NCBI GenBank assembly: GCA_002189035.1
Contig: NEEC01000008.1
Location: 682,001 to 746,000, forward strand
DNA from: Utricularia gibba
Lineage: Eukaryota; Streptophyta; Magnoliopsida; Lamiales; Lentibulariaceae
DNA: 64,000 bases
Direction of reading: 5' to 3'
Position 1 is the first letter of the stretch, and each line of letters starts with the position of its first letter. The position numbers and the translations under genes are program-made. Below the pieces are notes generated by a model, which had not been told where the DNA came from, ran no database searches, and saw only the letters and a program-made list of their open reading frames with translations. Positions 34,000 to 45,903 of the stretch are shown piece by piece.

Positions 34000-35727
34000 T
34001 TACATCATCCCAGAAACATAGGGTACCCCAGCTCTCCGGATCCACTGGTCACCGCCGTAAGCTCTTCCAGGGGTAAAGGATGCAGCAGTCTGTGCTGTGA
34101 TGTGCTTGATCCCCGCCCACTTAACGCGATGAGCAGTGTTGGATCCAGGCCCGCGGTTCATGTACTCTGCATAATACAGTGTATCCAGTGCGAAGTTTCC
34201 AGACCATGGGAACCAACCCTGGGGCGAGATGGAGCCGCCGATGTAGGACTGCATGATGATCGTCCTCGAGTAGATTTTCCATGGGCGTCCCAGATAAGCA
34301 TCGTGCGAGGGTCTGGCATTGATGAAGGCTGGGTCTGACCTGATTTCTCCGTTCTGGATTACTATGACACCATTACTTTTTCTATCCTCGCGACCTTGGG
34401 CTGTCACCATGCAAGACTGCCCTCCCATGGGTTTACGGACGACGAACTGGCAGCTCTGGAAGATGGAGAGAGCATTGCCGAAAACGAAGTCGACGGTACC
34501 GGTGGTGCGACAGTTGCGGTAGAACTGACGGCCGGTGTGTGCGTAGAGAGTATCCTGATACCCGTCCATGTGAACGTTGAAGAAGACACCCAAGTCTCCT
34601 GATGCGCGGAGGGCCACAGCCTGTTCCCCCTCTGGTCCTGCTGTGTTCTCGAAGGCGATGTCCTTGGCCATGAAACCATCCCCATCCACGCCTTTACCAG
34701 CACACAGAAAAGTAGGCTCACGTCATCTCGTAATACTACCAGACAGATGGATATGACAAAACTTACAGACGGTGCAGGATTGGAAGGTCTTGACACCTCC
34801 GGCATAGCACTTCCGACCGGTGACTCTAGTCCTTGTGGGTCCATCTCCTACCAAGACAATGTTGTTCTTTCCTTTGGGAACACTTACGTATTCTTTGTAT
34901 AATCCGGCCTTGACATGAATGACGAATGGAGTAGTGCTCTTAGCAGGGACAGAGTTAATTGCAGCATTGATGCTCCTGAACTTCCCGCTTCCATCAAGCG
35001 CAACCACGACACTTGGGGCGCCCGCCAACATCCTCATCTTGTGCCTGACCCATTCCGGTTCCTCCATTGATAGAAGCTTTCTGTTATTAGTCACGTTTCC
35101 ATTTATAACACCAGTTCCAATCTGCAACTGTCCCAGAATAGAGGAAAGATCAGTCACCATGGCCAAACTATTGCTAGACAACTCTCTCGCTGTTTTCAAA
35201 AGGTTTTTCATCTTCTCTGCTATCTCAGTTGAAGTGGTGTTATCGAATGCATCAGTGCACGTTTCCTCGTTTGTTACCACCCCACTAAGCCAAGTCCGTA
35301 GATCCTCAACATATTCACCAATCTTGCTCTCATCCAACTCTCCCAACTTGTCAAAAGATCTTCTGAGATCATAAATAGCAACATCCAGAACATCTTGGCA
35401 GACAAAAAGTGCGTCCTTGGTGCTGTTATCCTTGGCCGCCTGTTGGAGGAGTGTTGAGTTCTTGAGAACATCCCCAATGGCTTGGATGGTGACTTCAAAC
35501 CCGAGCTTGATGAGCTCCTTAGGGTCTGTGGTGTTGGCACTCGACAGGCTCCTCTCACATGTCTCTCTGTAGTCTGTTGAGGAACAAAGGGCCTGTACTG
35601 CCTTATTGGATGTGGCTGGCGAATCAGCCTCAGAATTCTTTTTCGTGACGGTAATAGCAATGGCAACCACCATAGCCACCACTAGGATGGAGGCCAGACC
35701 TGCAATTACTACCTTATTTCCTGCCAT
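34000..35727 (-). CDS. Pectin methylesterase with N-terminal inhibitor domain (type I PME)
   Basis: Two exons: 34767-35727 and 34000-34691 (intron donor GTAAGT, acceptor AAAG), 1653 nt, 550 residues. Residues 5-27 form a membrane/signal-anchor helix. The PMEI domain spans ~43-200 with its paired Cys (C48, C57, C110, C157). RKLL (216-219) and RMLA (232-235) are subtilase-type processing sites between pro-region and enzyme. The PME catalytic domain has Q344 (GEQAVALRASGD), Q366 and D367 (GYQDTLY), D388 (GTVDFVFG), and R456/W458 (LGRPWK), all present. It de-esterifies cell-wall homogalacturonan, releasing methanol. The family intron position and length fit. The start at MAGNK was chosen because a TATA box lies 56-62 bases upstream. 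Appears intact. Confidence 0.95.
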
Positions 35728-35782
35728 TTTCCTCGAAGAGTCAGCTCCGTTTGAGTTCCCAGGTGGCTCTCCTGGATCACAA

Positions 35783-35789
35783 TTTATAG
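35783..35789 (-). promoter_or_regulatory. TATA box of the pectin methylesterase gene
   Basis: Minus-strand CTATAAAT, about 60 bases before the chosen ATG. This implies a short 5' UTR. Confidence 0.5.
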
Positions 35790-35915
35790 CTGCCAAAACT
35801 ATAATTAGACGATCAGCAAGAATCACAAGCTACCCGCTTCGAATGGAATCCTCAATGGCTATTAACCAACATCCATAAAAAGCTAATGGACAACCATACA
35901 TTCAAACCGTCCGTC

Positions 35916-35961
35916 CATCTTCATCTTCATCTTCATCTTCATCTTCATCTTCATCTTCATT
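35916..35961 (+). repeat. (CATCTT)n hexanucleotide microsatellite
   Basis: Nearly eight perfect six-base units, about 190 bp upstream of the pectin methylesterase start. Likely length-polymorphic. Confidence 0.95.
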
Positions 35962-36846
35962 GGAAGTATGAACCTAAAAGAGCTCCCCTCCTAGAGTCCA
36001 GTAAAGGTGATGTCCACAGCATCTTCACTTTGCACCTTCAAGATGAAAAAGCTCAAGTCGTTGCGCCTGGGACTCCTCCCGGTTTTCAGGAGGCATATCT
36101 CAGTGATTGTCACTATATTCGTTTCAAAAGACCTCTCTTTCTCTCTCTTTCCGAATCCTTTTTTCTTGAATAACCTCTTCTTCCTCATTGGCACGAGCTA
36201 GGCTAGCTGAGCATCCCATTTTTCCCCGATTACCATGGCCGGTATCGGTGCCGTGATTGCAGTGACATAAGTTGCTAGCCGATGCTCACCCACCTCATGA
36301 TCGGGAGGTCGAGAACGGATTAATGTATCAATTCTACGTAAAAGTCCTGCGCACAGCCGGGAAGAGGCTACTGGAGATGCTTGTGTTACTTGGTGAATGG
36401 AACTAACAACGGGTATTTGGGGAGCGTGGCCGGCGGCAACAGGGAAACCACTGAAATCCGGAGTATCAAGTTACTGACACCCTCTGCGAGCTGAATGTAA
36501 AGGTTTCCGGTCTGCCATGGCAGTATCTGAATTAAACTTCAAACTTCAGGGAGTCTGGGTGTATACTAAAGCTAAGAGTTTTCTGGAATTAGGAATCATT
36601 TTGAATCAAACCAATTTCAAAACGACAAGCAATACCAGAAATCAGAAAGAACTTTAATGTTTTACATTTCAAATCAAAGAACCTGATTCTCTTATGAGCT
36701 TGGCCTGCATCAGGCCAAAGCCGAGGTACCAGTGTCAATGGATTTCAAATCCATATGCTTAATTCAACAGAATAACGTGTGAAAACAAGGAAAGAAGAGA
36801 GCTCAACATGCAATGCAGTGTACCCTCAAACCACTGATGCACACAT
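35962..36846. other. Intergenic region between PME promoter and FAHD1 3' end
   Basis: No coding exon. The right-hand part (about 36600-36846) is probably 3' UTR of the minus-strand FAHD1-like gene. The left part is PME upstream sequence with CT-rich tracts. Confidence 0.4.
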
Positions 36847-38473
36847 TCAATTTCTATTTGCCTTGCTACGTCGTGCAACCTCAAACTGCACATCCAGAAA
36901 GCCAGTTATTCCAGCTTCAATCTTTTGGCCGGCCCTAACTGGACCAACCCCAGAAGGAGTGCCTGCCAAACACCCAACATTTCTCACTCTTTCAACACCT
37001 CAAAAAAATAATAATGCCCAAACTGAGGTTTATAGTAGGTTGACACTCATGTTTTTATAGTAAGAAAGACATTAGTGTCAAGCCACCGCCCCAAAGCATG
37101 CACTAGGAAAATCTCCGTACTTGCATCTACAGAACGACCCCATTACCTGTCAGAATGACGTCCCCTTCAACAAGGGTAAACATGGAACTGATGTGGCTAA
37201 TCAAGAATGGGATGCTAAATATCATATCACTTGTAGATCCCTTCTGCTTCATCTCCCCATCAACCTACTAATGAAGCTACAATAAAATATCAAGAAAGGC
37301 AGTACAGCATAAAGAAAGAGACTGCCGTTACCTTCAACCATAGCTCCACATTGTGAGGGTCTGTCAACCTACATTTGGGTAGCTGAAGCAACATAGGGAA
37401 ACTAAACCATAAGCATGTTACAAGAAACATGGAAAAAACTTATGTGGAAAAAGAAAACAAGGATTCAAGAGAAAATTCATGTCTTCCAAGAATCTTTCAA
37501 GGAGCTTCAAAATTTACTGCAACAGAGGTACAAACAACCATACTTACAATAGAGCTGATAGGAGTGAAGGTGTCTTGACCCTTAGCCACAGACCAAGGAA
37601 GTCCTGCAGACTTCGAAACCAAATATAAAATGATGAGGTAGAAGAGCATGCAACCGACCGTAAGAGAGGGGAATAAGAAGGGAAAAAAAGATCTTTTTTG
37701 TGAACCATCATTTCAGGGGATAAAAAATTTCTTTACAAAAGAAAAGAATCCTTTAAAATCCGAGAAAAGCATGTTTATGCACACGAAATGTGCATATACA
37801 CTGCAGTAACTGCTAGTCTCTATGAAAAATTGCACACACCTTGGCAGCCGACTGGATCTCCCTTGCAGTCATATCCAAAGCAAGAGCATAACCTAGCATT
37901 TGCAAAGGCGCATCACCAATTGAAGAAAGAAAAAGCAGGATGTTTTCTTTTCCTTAAGAATTCTAGAAATAAGAATAATTAACGATGTTCCAGAACTCCA
38001 AAATCAAAGAGCATGGGGCAACCCTATATGATCCCGTTGCCACAACACGAGTATAGCTTGACACATGAATTGCAGATCAATACGGGACAACAGCTATTTC
38101 AATTAATGTAAAACATCTCCAGTCACCTCCAACATAGTCCATGGCCGTTGCTTCCGGCACATCCCGACCTCGTCTACCAATGACCACCGCTAACTCAACC
38201 TCATGATCCAGGAACTCCAGCGGCTCAGGAATCTCAATAGTGCCACCGTTCTCTAGATACGAGGTCGTCGGTTTCAGAAACAAAACGGGCTCCTTCAAGA
38301 CAAACGATCAGCCAACATCCAAAAAAGACAGACTTTCTTACGTAATAGATTGACAGTACTTTAGGGACAGCATTTCCCAGTTCCTTCGCGTGCGCCGCGT
38401 AGTTTCGGCCTACGGCGATGATCTTGGTGCCGATGGTCAGAAGTTTCTGCGCCGCAGACGTTGCGGTAGCCAT
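36847..38473 (-). CDS. FAHD1: FAHD1-like acylpyruvase / oxaloacetate decarboxylase (fumarylacetoacetase-fold)
   Basis: Seven exons: 38360-38473, 38127-38292, 37840-37892, 37548-37610, 37332-37382, 37147-37264 and 36847-36962. They total 681 nt (226 residues), all in phase. The protein matches the FAH-domain family along its full length: IIAVGRNYAAHAKELGN, LFLKPTTSYL, DHEVELAVVIG (metal-binding Glu pair), YALALDMTAREIQ (metal-binding Asp), GLPWSVAKGQDTF and EGDVILTGTPSGVGPV. Family knowledge: Mg-dependent hydrolysis of acylpyruvates and decarboxylation of oxaloacetate, mitochondrial in animals and probably so in plants. An in-frame upstream Met (38596) would add about 40 residues that could act as a targeting peptide. 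It is transcribed divergently from the dihydroorotate dehydrogenase gene 520 bp away. Confidence 0.94.
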
Positions 38474-38993
38474 TTTTGTCAAAACTGGAGTTCTTACAAG
38501 CCTAGCCCCGGAGCTGAGCGGCGGCGGCACAAAAGGCAAAAATTGTTGTGCCTGCATAAAATTGGAGAAGAAATCCCCCGATTGGCAGCTTTTCACTTGG
38601 ACAGAAATAAGAAAAGAATATTAAATTAAAATTAAAATTAAAATTATTTTTTTTCTGATTAAAATTTAATTCGTATTTAATCTCCAAATTAAATCCGGGT
38701 TTGCTCTCAGCATCATAAACCCTAGAAAGAATATTTTTTTGGCAGGGTTTTGTGGTATGTTGATGGGGGTAAAACCACCCGGGCGACACTGCAAGACGCC
38801 ACCTTTTCTCTGCAAGATTCCTTTTTTCATCGTTAGATCTTTCTCTCAAAGTGCCCATGTAGAATCTCCGTCCGTTCCTGTGATCTATCCGCTTGCCAAA
38901 TAGCGTGAATAATACTGAGACTTGTTGTGACTCCTACTAATTGCTAGGAAGGAACAATTTTCGTTTGTTAAACCTTTTGCTTCTTCTGAGAAA
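38474..38993. promoter_or_regulatory. Shared divergent promoter of FAHD1 and DHODH genes
   Basis: Only 520 bases separate the two start codons, which point away from each other. The interval contains an AT-rich centre with a short (TTAAAA)n-like tandem (38619-38646) and no third gene. It must carry both 5' UTRs, so the core promoters are very close or overlapping. Confidence 0.6.
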
Positions 38994-41714
38994 ATGGCCC
39001 GGAGGGTAGGCCTGTATCTGACGCGGCAGTGCACTCTGATGAGATACTCCAATTGTATTACCAGGCGGTTGTTTTGCGCTACCTCTTCCGCAGATCAAAT
39101 TCCAAAGAAAGTCCCTCAATTTTCCAAAAAGGTTGATTTTTTTTTTATTTATTTTGGGTATGTTATTGGGTTTCTGTCCGGTATATCGGCTTGTTGATGA
39201 TAAAACTTTCAATAAAATTTGTGATACTAGTGAAACTACCACCTGTTTCTGCACTCATTTTCAGGGCAGGATATTTACAGGAGTTGCTATTGGCCTGCTA
39301 ATCGGCGGTGGGGCGTATGCAAGTACCGTGGATGAAGCAACATTCTGGTATTGATTATTTCAGATTCCAGCATTGTCCAGGTCATTCAGTATTTGAACTT
39401 GGCTCTTTTTCATATAAATCCTCACCCGTGAGCTATTGTGTGTGCGTTGTTATTATTATTATTACTCTCTGGGAATTGGAACTCTTCCTGAAGGATTTAA
39501 AGTAAGCGCGTCACACCAATGTGATAAAACAATACAAGTTTATGGAAACTTGGTTTGCTGATGATTGATATATTTTGGAGTTACTTCTTTGACATCTCAT
39601 TAAACTGCAGTGGATGGCTGTTTTCTGCAACAAAACTTGTCAATCCCTTCTTTGCATACATGGATCCCGAGGTTGCTCACCGGTTGGCAGTTTCTGCTGC
39701 TGCTCTTGGATGGGTCCCCGTAGAGAAGAGGCCGGACCCACATATCTTGGGAATCAGAGTTTGGGGAGGGGGTTCTCTAATCCAATTGGTCTTGCTGCCG
39801 GCTTTGACAAGAATGCTGAGGCTGTTGAAGGCTTGCTTGGGCTAGGTTTTGGCTTTGTAGAGGTTGGATCAGTCACACCCATTCCTCAGGAGGGTAATCC
39901 AAAACCTCGTATTTTTAGACTTCCAAATGAAGGGTAAGGTGGTCCTTGTTTTGGTTCTTTAGTTTGTAGATCTGTAGTACTCAGGCTATTTTGGATTGTA
40001 AAACTTTACCTTTGGGGATTTATGGCAGTGCTATCATCAATAGATGTGGCTTCAATAGTGAGGGCATTGTTGCTGTTGCAAAACGGCTTGGAGCTCAGCA
40101 TGGTAAAAGAATGTTAGAAACATCCAGTGCTGCATCTCCTGCGGGTGATGAGGTTGCTCATGGTGGGAAGTCTGGCCCAGGCATTCTGGGAGTTAACCTG
40201 GGAAAAAATAAGACCAGTGAAGATGCTGGGGCTGATTATGTGCAAGGAGTTCACACATTGTCACAGTATGCTGATTACCTGGTAAAAATACATCTGCTGT
40301 TTTTTCAAGATATCCTATTCATTCAAATCGTTTATGTGCTTTCTTCTGATTTTTAGCAAATCTTATGTACTGGGTGATTTTTGTAGTAATTGATCATTAA
40401 CTTTTTAGAAATGGGACTATGCTCATGGTGTGCACGACATCCTTTGGTTTCCTTGAGCTCTTTCGTGTAATATGCTGAATTGCATTTAACTTATATTTTT
40501 GTTTTCATATTCCTGTGTGAGTGCATAGTACACAGAGATACCTTTCCTTGGGGGCATATTGAGGTTTTAATTCTTCATGATCTTAAAGCTTTGTTGGTTT
40601 GTTTTTATGTCACTGGATGTATATTTGTAATCTTACAAATGTCCTGCTCATTTTATAGGTTATTAATGTATCATCCCCAAATACTCCTGGACTGAGACAA
40701 CTTCAGGGAAGAAAACAGTTGAAAGACCTTGTGAAGAGGGTAACATCCTGGCGCTTTTGTCATCTACTCTTGATATTCGGGATTGACCATTTTCAAAATT
40801 GGTTTACATTACCATTTTTCAGGTTCAAGCAGCTCGGGATGAAATGCAATGGGGTGAAGAAGGACCACCTCCATTGCTCGTTAAAATTGCTCCAGATTTG
40901 TCCAAACAGGATATTGAAGACGTGGCAGCAGTATGCACAACATTTTTTTTTTTATTGGGCATCCTCTGCAACAGCTTTTGATTGCTTCCCATTTTGTTTT
41001 GCTGCAGGTGGCTCTTGCCTTGCGTGTAGATGGATTGGTATGTTGTGTCTGCTCTTGAAACCCAAAATTTGTATGCTTCGAATTGTTAGTAGCATGCTGT
41101 ACTAATTCATATCCCCCCTCAGATCATTACAAATACAACCATTCAAAGACCAGATACCGTGAGTAACAATCCGGTTTCTGTCGAATCGGGTGGCCTGAGT
41201 GGAAAGCCACTTTTTAGTTTATCAACAAACGTACTCAGGGACATGTACATTCTGACAAAGGTATTCATTTTTTGTCGCAACCTGTGTATCACATCCTGGC
41301 ATGCCGGATGTGTTGCTTCTCTCCGAAAGTCTTGATTCATCTTGCTGGTCTCTCAGGGTAGGATCCCATTGATTGGCTGTGGAGGAGTTAGCAGGTAAAC
41401 GTTGTCTTAAATGCGGTAATCATAGTTTGGGCCGTTTTTTCATTTCCTTGGTGGATTCGTTTTATTCAGTGGAGAGGATGCATATAGAAAAATACGAGCA
41501 GGGGCAACTCTTGTTCAGCTGTATACTGAATTTGCATATGGAGGGCCTGCTCTCATCCCTCAGATAAAGGTACAGAAGTTGGGCTTCAGAGATCCAAGCA
41601 GTATTCAACGAATAGTCCTTGATGCATGTCATTTTTCAGGCTGAACTTGCTGCATGCTTGGAAAGAGATGGGTTCGCGTCTGTGTCCGAGGCAATTGGAG
41701 CAGATTACAGATAG
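38994..41714 (+). CDS. PYRD: Mitochondrial dihydroorotate dehydrogenase (class 2), one apparent frameshift
   Basis: Eleven exons: 38994-39131, 39265-39347, 39611-39933, 40029-40281, 40659-40739, 40823-40930, 41008-41037, 41123-41260, 41357-41394, 41470-41569 and 41640-41714. Phases agree throughout, but exon 3 lacks one base, giving about 455 residues when that is allowed for. The N-terminus is Arg-rich and presequence-like, followed by a membrane helix ([17 protein letters not shown]). Then come the FMN barrel motifs [49 protein letters not shown] (active-site region), [16 protein letters not shown] and [11 protein letters not shown]. The enzyme oxidises dihydroorotate to orotate in pyrimidine synthesis, passing electrons to ubiquinone. 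The missing base lies in a G run at 39763-39770; without it the frame would stop early. Confidence 0.93.
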
Positions 41715-42366
41715 AGCTTCACCTGAACCTGGCCACCACAAAAAAAAAAAAAAAAACCCCATTCACTGATGCACTTAGCACTACTCTCACTTATTGCTTT
41801 TTTTTGTTTCTTTTCCTATAAATGTACAGCACATCTTATTGTTTCTACCACACAACAATGAGTGCCAGCGCCATTTCGTGACTGGAAGTCTTTTCAGTAG
41901 CTCTTTTTGTATATTAATGAGTGCCAGCACCTTCCCATGTCCAGGGCAGTGCCACGCTGAGGAAGGCATCTACAGTAACCTGGATTTGCAGCCCAATCGC
42001 AAGAGGATGTTGAATGTATATAAGATAAGAAGGTGATAAATGGCATGGGCATTGAGGTAGATGATGAGTCAATTCCACTTCTCTTAATTTGCCCACAGTT
42101 GAGCTGCCAAGATGGCCCACGGGGACTCATCCGGTGGACGGTGAACCTTCTGTTCTCCATTCTCTTTGCTACTGGTCACAGCATCCTCCTGTTCCTATTG
42201 CTATACACGTGCTGAACCTGCTGAAACTCTGGGTCATTTGCTCATCCTCACCACCTACGTGTTGTCGCATCTCTTTTATCTCCACGGGATGGAGCTGAGC
42301 CTGAAGTAGCAGCCCCAACAGCACAAATGGATTAGATTTCCTTTTTGAATCAGCGGCCTGCTTTTT
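41715..42366. other. DHODH 3' UTR and upstream region of the next gene
   Basis: Includes a 17-A run at about 41739. No coding exon recognised. Open frames on both strands are short and featureless. Confidence 0.4.
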
Positions 42367-42387
42367 TTGCCTTCCTTCCTTTCGAAG

Positions 42388-43363
42388 ATGGTGATGGAAG
42401 TTATGCATGGGGACACCGCTGCGTGTGCAAATCATCCCTTCAGAAACACCACCACCCCAGATAGGGGTGGGATCTGTGCCTTTTGTCTGCGGGAGAAGCT
42501 CAGAAACCTCATTTCATCCTCTTTTCCTGAGGCTGCGTTCCCTTCATCCTCTTCTTCTTCCTCCCCATTTCCAGATCTGACGTTGTTGTACTCCAATCAC
42601 AGAGTAGCAGCACGTACAAGGATATCGCTAAGCTACCTGCGCATCACCACCACCAGAAGGTAACGATGAACAATCAAGTTGCCGGGATCATGGTTTCAGA
42701 TTCCACACAGCATGTCCTTGATGAGCATTGCACTTCAAAAAACTCCCGCAGAAGAGGCTTCTGGTCATTTCTTCAATACAGGCGAACGAAAGTTAGTGGG
42801 TTTCATAAAGATGTCAACTTCACACAAAGCACCATTAATAGAGGATCCAGAAATAGGGAGCTGCTGATGAAGAAGAAGATAATGATGATCAGGCTTCACC
42901 TGACCCCAGGATTTCAAGATCCAGATCTATGGGCTGCGGCAGGAACTTCTCAGGTGATTTATTTGATACATTGTCGACGGGCTTTGGCGGTTGGTCTCTC
43001 CGCCGAGTAGCTTCCCAGAGAGAAGAAAAGCAGCAGCAGAAGGGTCCAAACAGAATTCACGAGAATGGCTCAACCCCCACTGATGGGCGTGAAAGCATCA
43101 AAGAAAGAGTCGTACAGGGTGGGATATCGAGTGGATCCACGATGACTCCCTCATCATCTTCCTCACATCGTGTTGCACCATCCCTTCAAGGGCGCCGGAA
43201 GTCAATATCGTATGTGGGGAAAATTACCACCCATTCCCATTCGTGGAGCAAAAGCTGGGGCTGGGCATCTGCAAGTCCACTGAGAGCCTCCGCAAGGCCT
43301 CCCTCACGAAAAAAGGAAGCTTCTTCTTCCAACAAGAGTTCAACTCCGAGTTTGTCACTGTGA
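42388..43363 (+). CDS. Uncharacterised plant protein with N-terminal Cys/His motif, frame disrupted
   Basis: I recognise the type but not a function. Near the start is a zinc-like CANHPFRNTT...GGICAFCLREKLRNL, followed by a Ser-rich stretch. After a probable 92-bp intron (42660-42751, AAG/GTAACG...CCGCAG) comes RGFWSFLQYRRTKV. The next block, in another frame, is SRSRSMGCGRNFSGDLF, then STGFGGWSLRRVASQREEK and the C-terminal SWSKSWGWASASPLRA. Together these blocks recur, in this order, in a family of ~250-350-residue plant proteins of unknown role. The frame changes at 42856-42858 (GGG), consistent with one missing base. Start could also be Met at 42367. No signal peptide or membrane segment is seen. 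Confidence 0.7.
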
Positions 43364-45440
43364 GCTTGAAAAAAAAAAGCCTGTTACAAAACTTGAAAAG
43401 AAACTACAGCTTCTCTCACAATATTTTACAGTCCTAGTCCTGCTGTTTCCTCTACCTCCTTTGTACTATGTTCTTCGTCTATCTCGAATTGGTTTGTCTG
43501 TTCATGTTGGTTTTGCTTACTATAGTTGGGCTCTGGTTTCTACTACAACAGGTGAACTTGATCAGCCTGACCAAGCCATATCTTTCGTCTGTTGGCTGAT
43601 TTGTTTTCGTCTTCGTTCTGGTTGCCAAAATTAATTCATATGGGGACTGGTTAGTGGGTACACGCATGATAAAATAACAAAGTCCTGGATGCAAGGTCGC
43701 TACCTTCTCATGTACAGGGCCCCTACAGCATCTGTCCAGTCATCGCCATTATTGCTGTCATTTCTGCATTTCTTCGAATACAAGAGCCGCACCTGTTTTG
43801 GGGAGATGTGGAACCAAAACCAGAACCAGAGCCAGTCGAATAGATAGTGAATAGCGACACCCCTGATGAAATCTCTCAAGCTTATTCCAGCCCATGTATT
43901 TGTCTAGAAATGATCAGATTGATGAGGATCACTACTAGCTCATGAAATCAATTTACAAAGCTAATGTTTTAGCATCAAGCACCTTAGTGACTAAGGTAAT
44001 GTCATTGTCAGTCTCGCCATAAGAAATTCTTGAGTTAATTTGTGAGGTGTTCATCTATCGCAACCAAATATGATAAATGGTTACCTTTAAAAATTTCTTT
44101 GCAAATTGATCATCCTTTTCATTTAATTATTTAATTATATATATTATACAGAATGCTATAAAATATTTAATTTATTTCATTAAGTTTTCAGATGTGTTAT
44201 GATTATAAAAGATGAATATATAATTTTTCGATTAACCAAGTAAGGGGCATTGGCATTATTAAATAATATATGTTTTAAATTGATCTAAAATCGAATAGTT
44301 ATTCGAAATAAATGTTTCAAACGTTATTATTGGGGTGCTTTTGCTAATTTTCATTTCGAAACATATGTATGTCAAAAGCTTCTAGAAGCATATTAATTTG
44401 AAAGAGTGATACAATGTGAACAAAAGAGGCCAATTTTATACATTATTTTGGAAACTCATAAATCGAAATAGTAATGTAATTTTAACATAAAAAAGAAACT
44501 AATAATGAAAGGTTCTTTTTGTAAACATTTCAATCATCATTATATTTTAAATTATTTTATTATTCATTAAAATTATGTTTATAGATTATTGTATTTTTTA
44601 ATAAAATTGAAATAACAAGTTATTCTAATACAATTTACATAATATAACAAATTTATATATTCTTATATTTTAGAGACTCAACACTCTTAGGCAGCCATTA
44701 GTTGAGGATATAAAGGAGGATTAATTAATAGGTATTAGATTTATGACTTTCTACATTTAGATGTTGCACACATTAAAATGTTTATATATAACTAAACATA
44801 TCATTTGCTTCATATAATCCTTCAAAAAAATAATTAAATGTATTCATTACTCTATAGCACACTATTGTACCTTTATGTCATCTTATAAAAAACAAAAAAT
44901 ATTGCATTGTTTAACTATTAAATATGATAAAAAAATTAACTAAGGTGAATTAATAAAAGTTCTATAAAATGACAAGTACGTTACCAGATTTAGAAGTAAT
45001 TTCTCTGATTCATTATCAATCAACAATGTATTACTTATGTTGTAACAATAATTTGACGGTTATATCATCATTTCAAATCCCTCGCAAGTTTTTAAATTTA
45101 AAGATGTTAAATCTATCGTCAATGCATGCTACTATTAGGGATGATCAATTTGGTAGGTATTGAAGCATAGATATACTAATGAATGAAAATTGGGTATCTT
45201 ATTTCATATTGTTAGATGGTATGCCTCAATTGTGAATTTCATCTCTAGTTACATGAAGTTTTAAATGTATTTAGATAACATCATTCATTCATTTCTTGAG
45301 TATAGACAAACTCATAGTCTCTTTCTCATATTTCCTGAAATTTCATTGACTTTCTATTCTTTTGGTCAAGTTTACATAGTACTTATCTTATAAGAATTGT
45401 CACACCATATAGGGATTGAGTCTCTGAAATTTGTAATCAA
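43364..45440. other. Downstream flank and AT-rich spacer
   Basis: 43364 to about 43860 is probably 3' UTR. From about 43900 on, DNA is strongly AT-rich and I see no gene or recognisable transposon up to the copia insertion at 45441. Confidence 0.4.
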
Positions 45441-45445
45441 TGGTT

Positions 45446-45903
45446 TGTTAGAGTTTGCAATAAGGTAGGATATTCGGCTATTTTGAGACAGGTTTTGAGA
45501 CTTTGAAAATATTGAACAAAGGCAGAGAAGAATATTGGTTGCTTATGCAGTTCCTTAGGGGGGTACATGAATATTTATAAGCGTAGAAACTAGTTGTTGT
45601 TGAGAACTGTTGCACCAGTCTGTCCATTACGTAGTCAGACTACTGGAATAGCAGTCAGACTGAGTGAGCCGGTGGGAGGTGCAGAGATGTTGTTGGGCAG
45701 TTGACAGCCCATCATGGTATTGGTTGGCCCAGAAGAGCAGAGTCCACTGTCTTTCCTACTTTCTGTCCAGATTGCTTCTCGGCGGGTGTTCTTTACCGCT
45801 GGGTCTCGTCTCTCGCGCGAGTTCTCAGACACTTTCTATAAATTAACAGTCGGGTATTCTCCGGTCTTTGAGCCGTCCTTCACCTCCATATCGATCACCG
45901 ACA
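45446..45903 (-). repeat. 3' LTR of the nested-host copia element
   Basis: About 458 bp, TG...CA ends, near-identical to 57143-57565. The polypurine tract GAGGAGGAA (minus strand) lies just inside at about 45904-45915. Confidence 0.95.

Noticed and set aside
34919-35374. 151-codon plus-strand open frame
   Set aside because: Exact antisense of pectin methylesterase exon 1; a shadow of that gene's codon pattern.
41739-41756. Poly(A) run after DHODH, considered as a retrocopy tail
   Set aside because: DHODH has ten introns, so it is not a retrocopy; the run is a genomic A tract in the 3' UTR.
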